From contig JANPYM010000004.1 in the NCBI GenBank assembly GCA_025890175.1, forward strand, positions 937,134-1,001,133: 64,000 nt of DNA. The letters run 5' to 3'. The first letter of the stretch is position 1. The number at the start of each line of letters is the position of its first letter. The DNA comes from Ciborinia camelliae. Taxonomy: Eukaryota > Ascomycota > Leotiomycetes > Helotiales > Sclerotiniaceae. The notes below the pieces were generated by a model. That model saw only the letters and a list, made by a program, of their open reading frames with translations, did no database searches and had not been told where the DNA came from. Shown here piece by piece: positions 1-12,253 of this stretch. The translations under genes were made by a program, and so were the position numbers.

Positions 1-135
1 ATATGTGTTTTGGTATTATGTACAAAGTCGCCGTATATGCGTCGACATTATTTCGATCATTAATTGTATCCGTATCCATGAATTGACTCTTGAAACGACA
101 GTAAGACTCTTTTCAGCATTATTCCATTTCGAAAA

Positions 136-1933
136 CTATCTCCTCCACCCGACATTCCAGATGACATGTGCGATGTCCTTTGCTGTATTTACCGTGTCGA
201 CAACTTTCCCGAAGAGCCCTTCAGATACAACATCATCTTCGTCTTCTTCATAAGGCATGAACATGCCAGATGGTGTTCTCCTCATGCCGGAAGGCTCCCC
301 ATTTGAATCAACAGAGTCGGGGGAACTAAGACTTTGAAATCGCTCATGAGCGACTGATATGCTGTCCTTTCTATGGGCAAAGGAACCAGATGGTTGCCAA
401 TCAATATCTTCATCTTCATCATCGTCATCATCATCATCGCCTAAAAGCATTCTCGAGGATGGTTTTGAAGGCTTCAATGTTTCCTGAGATGGTGATGGCG
501 ATAATTTCGTTCCGTGAAAAAACCCGCTGTGCTTCATGGCTGTTTCCTGTGGCTCGGGCGTGTCTTCTCGGTATTTGAGTGTTGTAGATGGTAACATTGC
601 AATGGTCTTGCTATCGGCCATGGAACAAGCTCTAGGGATTATCTTCCTTCTCATTGGTGGAAGTCGTCGTTTAGAAGTGCTTCTTTTCATCATGATAGCT
701 CCATCATCCGAGTCACTATCGTCAAAGTCTTGAGTGTTGTAATCCAGTTCATCGTCATCATCGCCCTTAACATCCAGGGCTATACATTGCGATACCTGTT
801 CATTAAAACTAATGTGCTTCTTTTCAGTGCCCGGAGTTATTAGACCCGATGATGTAACCGATGAGAGCATACTTAGATCAACTTGTTCTACATGCGTACT
901 CGCAAATTCATAGGGGACGTAATCAGATACAGCTCTAGCTACACCAGGACGCTGTGGATCTCGAGATTGCTGTGCCTGAACCGCAGCGGCCGCCTGCTTG
1001 AGTAATGATGATGAAGACAATGATCTCTGCAGCATGATCTCAGACATACTGCGTTTCTTGAGGATTGGCTTCCTCTGTAGAAATGAGTTTGATTTTGATA
1101 ACCTGCTGCTGCTGATAGGGGAGGTATCTGGGGCATTGAATGTGGTTGGTCCGGGTTGAAGTGGACCATATAGCCAAGTCACGTCACAATCCTTCAGCCT
1201 ATGAAATGTCAATTAGTTTTCTCTCAAATTTTACAGGTGGTAATAGAATAATTATCGAAACATACCAATTGAGTGTTTCTGGTGAAATTGTCTTCAACCC
1301 ATACTTTGCCTTCATCCAGGTTCTCCACGAAGCATTTTCTAATCGTTCATGATTAGGATATTCGCCCGTCTTTGACACAATCAGTTTCCACGATGCCCAT
1401 ATATCCTCTTCTTTCCAATTGTGTGATAAGTAATCTACGTGCCTCGAAGGCTTCGCTTGTAATGCTGTATCATCCTCGGCATGTGCGTGCGGTACTTCGG
1501 GAGAGCCGGGTCGAGAGATGGTGGAGGTGCTATTTGAGGTTGGTGAAACAGTATAGGAATCACCGGTATGTGGACTGGTTGGTGGCTCGAGATCTTCAAT
1601 TTGGTCGCAGTATCCTATATCATCACATGTGGGAAAGGAAATCTGATCTTCATCGTCCTCATCGTCGCAATGATCAAGCGACAAACTGCTCGCTGGCGTT
1701 GATGAATATGAGGGAGAAACGGAATCGGCATGTATGGTTCGTGGAGATGATGGTGCTGAAGACGTTGAGGAATTACTAGGAGATATTATCGGGTTGAATT
1801 TTGCGCTATTTGATCGAGATAGGGTTTTCGAATATGACGACGGTTGTGTAACGAATTTGGGCTGTGAATGTGATCGGCGAAGAGGACTCGACGAAAAGTA
1901 GGTATTCTCTTCCGATTTAAGGACTACCGCCAT
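136..1933 (-). CDS. REG1: Reg1/Hex2-type protein phosphatase 1 regulatory subunit
   Basis: Probable targeting subunit of PP1 (Glc7) in glucose repression, opposing Snf1 in yeast (family knowledge). Two exons, 1933-1266 and 1198-136; the 67-nt intron (GTATG...TTCATAG) splits a Trp codon and the joined frame gives 576 aa. Residues about 167-240 form the conserved block of the family, with NWKEEDIWASWK before the intron and LKDCDVTWLYGPL after it. A PP1-docking RVxF-type motif, KHISF, lies near residue 350, followed by NEQV as in Reg1. The rest is Ser/Pro-rich and acidic, so probably disordered. The start at 1933 (MAVVLKSEEN) was chosen because the family motif begins there. The frame stays open upstream to about 2113, so a longer N-terminus or an upstream exon is possible. 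A potential 5' splice donor (GTATGG) near 2775 hints at a leader intron. Confidence 0.85.
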
Positions 1934-3612
1934 TTTTGCGATTATACCTTCCGGTGGAAAGGTTGGATTGATTGGTGGCGGAGTATGTGGTTTAAGGTCA
2001 GGACGACCCTTACTTGAGATAAAGGTCCTCCTCTTCGTTTGACCAGTTTTAAAGTTTGTTAACTTTCTATCTTGTTGATCCAAGACTTGTATTGAAACTC
2101 TAGTATCAATCATAAAAACTTGTCGATCAAAGATGTCGAAAGATTATTTTAAATGTATGGTTGGTACTAGAGTCGGATTCGTGGAGGAAGTGATGAATAG
2201 ATGAATAGATAAATCGTGAGCAATTGAGAGCAGTGGAATGAATTCTCCACTCGTTGTAGACCTTTCCACCAATAGACTTTTTTCTATTTGATGAATTGAG
2301 TTGAATGGTATTGACAATTGGAAGGAATTCCAAATTGATCAAAAGGTTGGATGGTTGTTCGATTGTTCAATTGTTCGATAGGAAGGTTATGGATTATGGA
2401 TGGATTCGAATACCAAAGGTTGTGAGGTTTGTAGGTGTGAGATGTGAGGTGAGGCGAGGTGAGGTGTGGTGTGGTAAAGGAAGAGGAACGAGACAAGTGA
2501 ATGTGGAGAATGGGGAATGGGGAATGGAGGATTGAGCGTTTAGGATTAAGTTAAGAAATGAGGATTGAGAATTGAGGATTGATAATTGAGAATTGATCAA
2601 GGTGGAGGAAGTGAAGTGAAGTGAGGATGGATGATTTTAGGATTTAGGAATGATTTTGGAATGTTTGGGAGAGAACAAATAATAATTAATTAATTAATGA
2701 ATGAATTAATCAATCAATCAGTTAATTAATTATTAGTTAGTTAATTATGAGTTAGCTTGAGGTTTTAGTCCATACCTGATAGACAAAAGAAGAAGTTCTC
2801 GATCCTTGGAACTTGGGAACTTGGACTCTTGGGGGTGGCTTTAGTGTGGAATTTTGAGTGATAAGTGGGCGTTACGGTGGGTTGTAATGGGTGTGTAATG
2901 GGTTTGTAACTTTGTATGGATGGATGTGTACGAGTGAAGTTAAAAGCGTGAAAAGAGTGAAAAAGCGTGATTAATGAGAAAAATTGAATGAATTTAATAC
3001 CAAAGAAGGTTAGAAAAAGTTGAAGAAAAAGAGAAAAATTAGTGAATAGATAGAATAGAATGAAAATAGATGAAGAAAAAGTTTAAAGTATTATATAGGA
3101 ACATTATACATTATTAAGATTAAGTATTCATTATTTATATGTTACTATCTATTATATAGGTATCTAGATAGTAGTAGAGAGATATCGATATAGTAGATGT
3201 TTGAGTATATATCTCTGTCTCTAGATACTCTCTATTCGAATCATTTTTCATATCATTCCATTCTTTCAACCAAACTTCATCGAGTACTATTTTTCTATTC
3301 CATTCTTTGTATTCGAGAGTATATATAATCAAGAGAGGAATTGAATGGAATGTTCAAACTTCAACCTTCAATGTTAGATCTACTCTAATGTAAAATTTCA
3401 ATTTGAATTCCTTATCTAGAGTTAGAGGAGGCAGATGCTAGACTGTAGGAGAACAGGGAAAACTAAAGAAATCCACCGTCAGGGCAATTGTGGAGTAAGG
3501 ACCTACCAAGTACTAGAATCTCCAGCTAGATACCTACTACCTACCTAGATACCTTTTCAATCCTTGAAAGAGAATAGAACGGAAGAGAACTTTGAAAGAG
3601 GTTGAAGAAAGT

Positions 3613-3635
3613 ATTCATTCATTCATTCATTCATT
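3613..3635. repeat. ATTC tetranucleotide microsatellite
   Basis: Five to six copies of ATTC in perfect tandem in gene-free DNA. Confidence 0.9.
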
Positions 3636-4164
3636 GAAGTTGATTTTGATACGTAGTAGGTATAGTACTATTGATGAATTGAAAATGTAGAATCAAATAC
3701 TGAAATACTGAAATACAATATAAATCAAGAGTGTAATAAGAGTCAAGAGTCAAGATTCAAATAGCTATAAATGGTATTTTTTTGATTAGTGCCCACTGTC
3801 TAGGCCTAATAAGCCTTCCGAGCAAACCTATTCTTCTCTTGGCTTTTTTCGATTGTTCTATGCAGGATGTGCAGTACATGCAGTACAGTACAGGTAATGA
3901 TATTCGCAGTTCATTTCACAGTGAACATCAAGATTCCAATATAGCTGCCCGTTGAGTAGATCAATCAATCAAATCAATCAAGCCAATCAATGGTTGGCGA
4001 ATGAATTCCTTTGGGGAACTGGGAATGAGGATGCTTTATTTCTTTGCTGATTCCCTCTACAGTCAGGACTCAAGAAGCAGGACTCAGTAGATTGTGTGTC
4101 GGCTAGGTAGTAGTCCAAGGTTATTTTTATTCCTGCGTCCATTCTATATTTTATATCTGCTATA

Positions 4165-4187
4165 TACCTACCTACCTACCTACCTAC
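4165..4187. repeat. TACC tetranucleotide microsatellite
   Basis: Perfect tandem TACC units, the same unit that recurs singly or in tandem through the window's intergenic DNA (for example 30052-30077). Confidence 0.9.
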
Positions 4188-4529
4188 TTTTACCTCAATG
4201 TCTACTGCAACTTCTGCATAATTGCATTTGCATAAGACTATTGACATCTCTCGAATTAGAAAGGTCTTTTACATTTTGTATCCTGGCATTTTACGAGCAA
4301 TAGTCCTTATTATCTTATGGTAATATACTGTAGTGTCGTATAAGGTATACCATACAAGGGCAGATCAACCCTTCCAGACCGGGCATAATGGAAGCGGAAT
4401 GTTCCTCAATCACCGAGAATTCGAAGTCTTCCGCTACCTGAGTATGTATTGCATTACTCTCTATCCCAAAACATACATTACTGCAACAGTAGGTCAAGAG
4501 GGTGAAGCCGTTGACTCTCTCGCCGTTGA

Positions 4530-5910
4530 ATCTAATATGAATAATACTCCAAATTCACGAACACTGCTAATAAGCTGGTTCCCAAGACGGAGAGGGCAGA
4601 ACAGGACGATGACAATGATAAACACTTTAACTCACCAACCCGAGTTCCCGAAACCTTGAAATCTACTACGAGGTCGTGGTCAAGGCTCAAGCGTCGTCAA
4701 GCTGACCCCCATGCTCCATTAGCCACTTACATCTTTGTCTTTCCCACTTTTCGGGATGATGTGGGGATCATTGGAGACGAGCAACGCCGAAAACCCACTG
4801 CTGCAGGCGTAAGCTGGTGGCTCGGAGAGAAATTTCTCATTGCCATTATTGTCATTATTGCCACTAATAAAAATCAAACTACTCACGAGTCACAAGTCAT
4901 GACTACGCCGTTATGGTACTACCCCATGAGGAGATAGTCCAGATTCAGGATAATAATCTGGAACAACAGCTACCTCGTCTCCTGGTTCTCAAAAAGATTC
5001 CCCTGGGAGCCAGAGAAAGAATCCATGTCTAAACTTTTGTTTACTCTCGAATGTTTTGCGAGCATTTTACTGAGCTGCAGTCTTGGTTCGGGATCCACTG
5101 CATATGCCAGCTCTAATTTACCATTTCTTCCATCATTATGATATCAAGGTTAACCAAAGCAAAACATATACTGTACCGGTATTCACGCATACTGATCATA
5201 TTGGTTGGAGATGGATACGCAATAACCTTATCTCAGAATACTGTAGTGTGGTTACTTTGCTAGCTTTGACAGGAAACACATTCGGTGGCTTGAGAGTAGC
5301 AGCACACGAGAGGTTAGGGGCCGGCTATCTCCAGACTTGACGTGATCCTTACGTACATTGATACTGGACTAATAAAGTCTTAAGATCTTTCCTTGATGGC
5401 CCGTCGAGGTTGTTTGCAGTCGGCCCAGAAAGTTCTGGTTCGGTGATTTTACTAATTCTGTAGATACAGGCAGTTTCCACACACCATTACAGTTGCCGGC
5501 ATATGATATTCCAGCTGATGAATATACGTTATTAAGTATCCGGCGCTTCTTCTACACAAACCTGCAAGAACCTCCTTCACACAAAGTACTGATAGAAAAC
5601 CATATTTCCTTCTGGCTGCACCGCTAAGGGACCATCAATCGCTTTCGGCTCTGGCCGATGGATTATTCCTTAGATCATCATCTAGCGAAAACATTGCAGT
5701 AGTCGTCGGACTACTGTACACGAAGATTAACGATGAATATTCCGAGCCGGCATGCATTGTCCTTCCTTCATTGATACTTTCGGACGATATGAAGGAAGGA
5801 TCAACTGTACTGTCGAGCAACTTGCGATGTCTTTTCTTTCACTTCCAAAGCCGTGCAGGATATCATTTGTATGTTCATTCAACACATATAGGGAGATTTC
5901 AGACTTAGCA
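4530..5910 (+). other. Gene-like patch, unrecognised: orphan multi-exon gene or remnant
   Basis: I do not recognise a family. Several successive open frames on the plus strand look more protein-like than their surroundings. One (about 4533-4936) encodes DDDNDKHFNSPTRVPETLKS. Another (about 4890-5030) encodes VLPHEEIVQIQDNNLEQQLP. A third (about 5419-5586) encodes PRKFWFGDFTNSVDTGSFHT and ends in HISFWLHR. A fourth (about 5520-5907) encodes SSSENIAVVVGLLYTKINDE. A plausible intron lies at about 5352-5418: GTACAT donor, GGACTAATA branch site, TTTGCAG acceptor. I could not join the frames into one clean model. It could be an orphan gene, a decayed gene with frameshifts, or chance open frames. 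Confidence 0.25.
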
Positions 5911-8900
5911 TTGCTACCATGCTGTCCAATGTGAACGAACAACTCGATATCAATCACTCTTGCTCATGGTGAACGAAACCCCATGGGTTATTGTGATGAC
6001 TTGCAATGGCCACCACGATTTGCACTTTCATTAACGATCAGTTCTCCTTTCAGTTTTGGGATTATTTTCTTGACTTAAGTTAAGCAGTAGGGGGGCTTCA
6101 TACACGCATGAATAGCTATGAGGTATTGATAAATATCAGTATCTACGTGCTAATAAGAATCCAAGAATAGATATTGAATAATAGGCATCCATTAGTCATA
6201 TTACTGCATGCAGCAACTATTTAACTCCCGAGTTCCAAGATTATCCAAACTCGATATGGAATGAGCCAGCACTGGGTGCATACAACATGCTGCATTTTGT
6301 TCTATCACATATGAATTGCAATTTGCCTCACACAAGTCGTCAAACACATGTGTGTTTTTGAGTCGTGATACACCAATACGGTATACCGTACATCCCACAT
6401 TTTGGGAATCTGGCTCCAAATTTAACACATGGCCCCCACAAAGCTTGAAAATTGGTCCTCGACTTCTCCATTGGCGGGTAAAAAAACCGCATCGTGGAAT
6501 CTGGAGATTTCATTTGTATACCATACATACCCTTACCCAGTGCTACTTTTACCGAACAGAGTCCCCTTCATCATAATCTACGGCTTATCAGTTACCAAAA
6601 GTTAAGCAACAACATGATGAGTTCAATACCCAATCATAAAAAAATGCCAGAGTCCAAACTGTTGCAATAGTGTAGTGTAGTAGAAGCAGCTATATTCTTA
6701 CACGGCATTTTCAATGCAAGATAAGGATCAAACTACTGTAGTAACCGTAGTAACCGTATGGTGTAACTCACTTACATCCTCTACTCACTACCAGTGCAGA
6801 AAATGCTACTAAATCTAAAACGACCGACAACCACAACTTACAGACTTTTACAGTAATAGGTATCAATTTCTATTTCTATCAATTTCAGCTTGCTAAGGCA
6901 GGTAAAAAAAGTATTTCGAATAATAAACCTCGTAACATATCAAACAGAATTTACGGCCCAGATTCCTTAAAATATTGTCGGGCACCGGTAGATGATAAGT
7001 AGGTAGGTTATAACCTTCCATTGGGTTGGGTTGCCCAGGGTGGAAGTGGAAGTGGAGGTGGGAGGTGGAAACGGAAACTCATATTCATACGCATCCATAC
7101 CGGGATCCATCCGATATCTCAAATAGGCATCCCGTTCGAGTTAAGGTTGTGAGGTAATTAATTATTGAATCGTGATATACCTGCCCTACCTATATCCGGC
7201 CGGCCGAATTGTGGAGTCTCGTGAGAGGTCGAGACTCGTCGATTGTGAAGTGGGGGATGGTATCTGATGGCATTGGCCAATCACTTGGTTTATGAAGCAT
7301 GGAGATTTGAGAAGTTAAAACTTGAAAAGCCAATGTGGCCATTCATAATCCATCATCCATTATTGTCCATTGTCCATTGTCCATTGAAATTTGATACTGT
7401 ACCAACTACCAAGATGCAAGAAAGAGCAAGGTTCCTTCTTATTCTTTCACCTGAGATTGTTAATACGACATGAACTGACATGAACTTGGCATGAACCTTT
7501 ACGCCTTATCTTCTCTGGAGTCTGGAGTCTGGAGTCTCGAGTCTCTTCCAATTTGTCAATATGTTCCAACTGTCATCCAACATGGCAATGGTATGGTATC
7601 CATATGGTTATTTGTATTGATTGATTATTCATAACCCAGTACTATCTCATGAATTATTGGCTCGACAGCCCTTTCAAAGTTTCAATGAAGGAAAATCATG
7701 ATTCACCACATGATATGATGGTACCAGGTACCTGATCTGACCTTGCCTGTACTGTACCTTCACATGTTCTCATGTTACAAAAGTACCTACCTACCTTAAA
7801 ACATCTACCGATTCTACCTACCCAGTTCCCACTGTTACCCCTCACTCGCGGTGGATATAAAATTCTAGGAAATTGCTTATCTAGATTCTAGATTCTAGAT
7901 CCTCGAATAATAATAATTCTACCATAGCTAATTTGTCCAGACTCCAGTAGTGTCAACCTGTCAAGCCATTATTGCTGATCCTCTCTACCCCCTACCCGTC
8001 AGTGCCGTCACATCACTTACATCAATCATCACTCACATCACATCACATCACATCACATCACAACAGTTCACTATCTGCGCCGTGCTACAACATCTTACCT
8101 ACCATGGCTCATGGCTCATGGCTCCATCCGTACCATCGTTTAAAAAGGGATTGTTCGCCAAGTTCTCATCCATGTATAGGTACGATGCACATAGTTTCTT
8201 ACATACCCATTCGACATCCAATACTGGAATTATTCCCTTCCTATATTTATATACTTCGTACAGATGAGCTCACGGTGCTAATAAATTTCATGTAAGCGAC
8301 CGGTGCGACAAATTCGGTAATCAGACCCATACCATGCGAAACCAATTCTTGGGGGAGGGGATGGCTTGACTTGATGGCTTGATGGCTTTTCGTATCACGG
8401 TATGGTATCACCCTCATGTTTGATGGCGGGGTTGATGGTTAGATGCTTTATGAATGGTTCGTGCTTAAGCTTGGGGTTAGGAATATATCGATTTCAAAGG
8501 TAGTTTCCATGCTTACCCCGCTACGTACTATGTGTCCTCGTACACTTCCACGGTAATAACTATCAAGCGCGGTATAAATAGCTACCTAGGTAGGTATGCA
8601 ATCTCGAAGGGACAGATAATCGCAATTCTACCATTTTTCCCATCTATACGTCAGGAATGAAAAGTCCCAACCCCCTTGAGAAAATCTTATCTACAATCTC
8701 CTCATAGATCAAATCACCTCCCTCTTACAGTGGGTGGTATTTCCCACCCCATCTTTTCTTTTTCACGTCATTCCCAAATCGTCCCTCGTCGCGTCGGGCA
8801 CATTCGGAATGAAACGTTATATTCCATGCACAATATGGGATGGCGTGGCAATGGCGCTCAGGAGATGCAAGCCATATATGTCTTCTGCAAGCCTCGCAAG

Positions 8901-10193
8901 TGCGTGCAGCAGCCACTTTCACCATGGAAAAGATGGGAGGGTTTAAAAGAGGGGATAAATTTAGGCCTGGTGTTAATAGTTCGGTTTCGAATTTTAGCGA
9001 GGGCAATTCATGTGAAAGTTTCGTTCTTGTTCTCATTTCTTTGAAAAGGATAGGCTGGGCACATATGGGGAGGATTTGTATATCTTCATCCGTGGTACGA
9101 TCGTGATGTACAGAAGTAGGATGAGCCCTGACCTGGAAAGGGTTCTGCTTCGATCAATTGAAAGACTTCCAGTGATTTTGTTTTCTGGGGTTGGCCGCTC
9201 CCATCATTCCCACTCCATTCTCTCAATGTTACTCTCGCATCGAGGTTGACGGAATTGCATTGCCGGAACCCGAAATGTAACTTCACGGCACATCATCCGT
9301 TCCTCATCTCCTCATTCTGATGTGCATCCTCCATCATCCTTCGTATCCCCGTGCTTCACGTTACACAACATGGACCGCGGACCTGCGGCACGCTTCGCCG
9401 GGATGCATGGAAGTCCTATTCATCTCGGAATGAGATGGCTATATCGCAGCGCATAGCAACATTGCATACCGATCCTACACATCTACGTACGCTGTATACA
9501 ACAGAGTCATAGACAAAGTAGCACGGCATATCCAATGCCGTGATCAGCTCCATACCAGAGAAAATATGAAGCACCCCCTCACGGCCCATCTTCTCCTCTG
9601 TACTCCTCTATCGAATCGGTCGAACGTGAAATGCGTCCTCCCTAACACCACATTCGCATCCCTCCACGATCGAGTCCTCGTCGAGTCAGAATGCTGTCTT
9701 ATTAGGTAAGTCCCTGTGGCTACAGGCGTACCAACGGCATGACGGCCAGTGCCAAGTCAAATCCAGTTGGTGTCATCTTTCGGAAGACTCGGTACTGCAA
9801 GTGACTGATCTGGGACCCGGGCCGAAGCCGGGTACTACCCTCCACCCACCCCCAAGCACATTGGCAATGCAATGAAGAGTTTTCTCAATCTACTATGTGC
9901 TGGAACATACACCGGGGAAGTTTTCTCGCCTGTATGTGTCATGATGAATTCAACTTGGGTGTATGTATGATATACTACATTTAGGAATGGCATGTAGATT
10001 GGGAATATTGGCTCATGACATAGATATCAACGAAGTGACTATTGACGTGATTTCTATTCATTGGCACTTGAATGCATGTACAGTAGCCTTCACAAGGGTC
10101 TAATGATGTCTAGTACATCTACTTCTCATCTCAACTCAACTCTCCCATCATTACCAATACTGCTCAGATCTTTCTCTCTTCAGCCATCCGATT
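5911..10193. other. Gene-free stretch between the unrecognised patch and TRM5
   Basis: About 4.3 kb without a recognisable gene. It contains scattered TACCTAC and GGTACC motifs, a CACAT microsatellite, and a GC-richer segment (about 8700-9050) where several frames are open by chance. Nothing resembles a tRNA B-box or a 5S rRNA. Confidence 0.55.
8034..8061. repeat. CACAT/CATCA pentanucleotide microsatellite
   Basis: Five consecutive ACATC units in gene-free DNA. Confidence 0.9.
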
Positions 10194-11924
10194 TCATCCC
10201 CTCCTCTTCCCAAAAGCCACCTCGGCCGGTATCCTAAAGCTAACACAAAACATCCTCTTCTTCGGCGCCACATCCCTCACATCCCAAACTTTCGTCTCGA
10301 ACTCGTCTCCCTGCACAATCTTCATTCCCAATTTCTCACTCACCCTCTCACAAATCTCTATATTGGCCGCCTCATTATCTTCATTCTTTGGCGCAAAACA
10401 ATGTACATGTACCATGGGTAATTTTACTTCAGTATGCGGAGTGAATAAATGTTGAGAGGTATGATAGAGACCGTGGAAAGCGGGGAGGAAATCTATGGCG
10501 GTGGCGGGAAGATTCATTACGAAGTGCGAAATGATGTTGGGGATGGTGAGGATTTTGGGGGGTGGGGGTGGTTGGGTTGGGGGAGGAGCACTACGGGAGG
10601 GTCGTTTGGGGGCGATGGTTACAATGTTTTGATTTGTAGAGGCGAGGTGGAGGAGGTCATCCGCGGCTTGGGGGATGAATTTATGACCGTCTTCGTTGAA
10701 TGTACGGACGAAGTTTTCAACCTGAGAGGGGCATTAGTCATGCATTTTAATCATCTGATAAAATGGACATATAGAGTATTAAATCAGATTAAAGCGCCTT
10801 GTCATAGGCATTCTCATCAATGTCTACCAACTTGTGGTTTAAGTTGACCGTCGTGATATTATATCATCATGTAAAAAGAAAGAAATGGGTTGGAGAAGTG
10901 AGAGTGGGACATACCTTATTCCTAACAACCGCATCCTTCATGGCCTTATAACTATCCGGGTTCAAATCATTTGCCCATACAAAAACCCCTTTCTTACCCG
11001 CCGGCAAAGCAAAAGGACCCACCCCCGCCATAACATCACAAACCACATCCCCAGGTTCAAATAGATCAACCAATCGCTTGTGTTCCGTCTGCAACCTGCT
11101 ATTCCAATAAACCTTTGAATAATCGAATCGAAAAGTACAATCTCCTTCGCGGATTTCAACATTCATGTTATTTTCACCGGCGAGCACTTCATAGGAGAAA
11201 GTCCGGTATTCAGAGACGGTGCCAACATCATCGATTTTGTTGATGACGGTGCGGATGGTAGGATTTTTGTCCATGAGGACAGAGGCAACGAGGGATTTGT
11301 AAGGGAGGTATTCGTCGTGTAGGTTCAGGTGGGCTAGGGTGGTTAGAGAGATTGAGATGATGGGGAGAGAGAAGTAATACCGACATGGCCGACGATGGCG
11401 AAGCCGACTGGAATTTCTCCTTGAGCATCCTCCGGGAGAATAGATTTCATAATATCGACTTTAAAAATTAGCCTCCTATAGATACCTATGGGTACTAGGG
11501 TATTACGTACTATAGTTCCAATGATTATAATCCAAAGTCAAATCATATGGGACAACTCCCAAATCCTGTGCCTTCACAGCTTCCTGCAAAATCGGACTCC
11601 AAGTTGTAGGATCTGCCAGAAAAATCAACATCTTTTTTCTTCTCTCTGAAAACTCTAGGGCTCTTTACCATCATGCTTTACTCTAGGATTCAAAAGCAAA
11701 CACTTCCCACCCTTCGCCGCCAATTCTGGATCTGGATCCGACCGAATAGGTGCAATTCTATCTTCCAGCAACATTTCCTTGCTCTTTGTCAATTGCGATC
11801 GGCATTTCGAAATAATCTTATTATTCAAAAGTCTCGCGGCAGAAATCGGTATAGTTTTGGAAAATAGAGAACGGTCGAGTACCCCGGCAGCGGAGCGCAC
11901 GACAGGTGGGCGAAATAATGACAT
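10194..11924 (-). CDS. TRM5: tRNA (guanine(37)-N1)-methyltransferase
   Basis: Makes m1G37 next to the anticodon, using S-adenosylmethionine; in yeast it acts in nucleus/cytosol and mitochondria (family knowledge). Five exons: 11924-11669, 11612-11511, 11458-11381, 11333-10915 and 10721-10194, giving 460 aa, normal for the family. Start [21 protein letters not shown] is the typical N-terminus. Exon 4 carries the Trm5 core: [14 protein letters not shown] (about 213-226), the SAM-binding [17 protein letters not shown] (about 245) and ANDLNP (about 268). The last exon has the active-site region around [14 protein letters not shown]. Introns are 56, 52, 47 and 193 nt; the last is long, but GTATGT/CTCTCAG and the conserved [10 protein letters not shown] junction support it. 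It is divergent from the AlkB homologue. Confidence 0.93.
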
Positions 11925-12253
11925 TTGGTCGTTAGATTCTAGTGTAGATTGCTATATAAAACATCATTAATAAGCCTATGTTGTAATTCAGAATGCGAAC
12001 ATACCTCCATAACTTCATATCGTTTTGTATTTTCTTGTGAAGGTTGAAATTTTGGGTGAAGACTCATAAATTTCACAAGGCTGAAGCTTAGAGGGTTCGA
12101 GAGTACGCTAGTGATGAGGCTGTGCGAGGCTCTGATCCAATCAAGCGGTGATGTCATGAAAGGCTATATTTACTCGAGTATTGATATTAATATCAATATC
12201 AACATCCCGTGCTCGAACATTGTGGAGCTTCATAACAGACATCTTCTTTCAGA
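11925..12253. promoter_or_regulatory. Shared divergent promoter region, TRM5 / AlkB homologue
   Basis: About 330 bp separate the two start codons, so promoters and leaders of both genes must lie here. A TTGATATTAATATCAATATCAA palindromic AT block at about 12180-12201 is the most striking element; its role is unknown. Confidence 0.5.

Larger units (their letters stand above)
1934..4529. other. Gene-free AT-rich stretch upstream of REG1
   Basis: No coding region was recognised in about 2.6 kb. It holds purine-rich G/A tracts (about 2440-2640), ATTAATTA runs (about 2680-2745), a TCAT/ATTC microsatellite and a TACC microsatellite. The part next to REG1 must contain its promoter and leader. A long 5' UTR with an intron is possible but not shown. 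Confidence 0.6.

Noticed and set aside
11646..11668. 23-nt intron in TRM5 using the TTTTCAG acceptor
   Set aside because: Too short for a fungal intron. The 56-nt alternative (11613-11668) restores the conserved KHD|DPTTWS junction.
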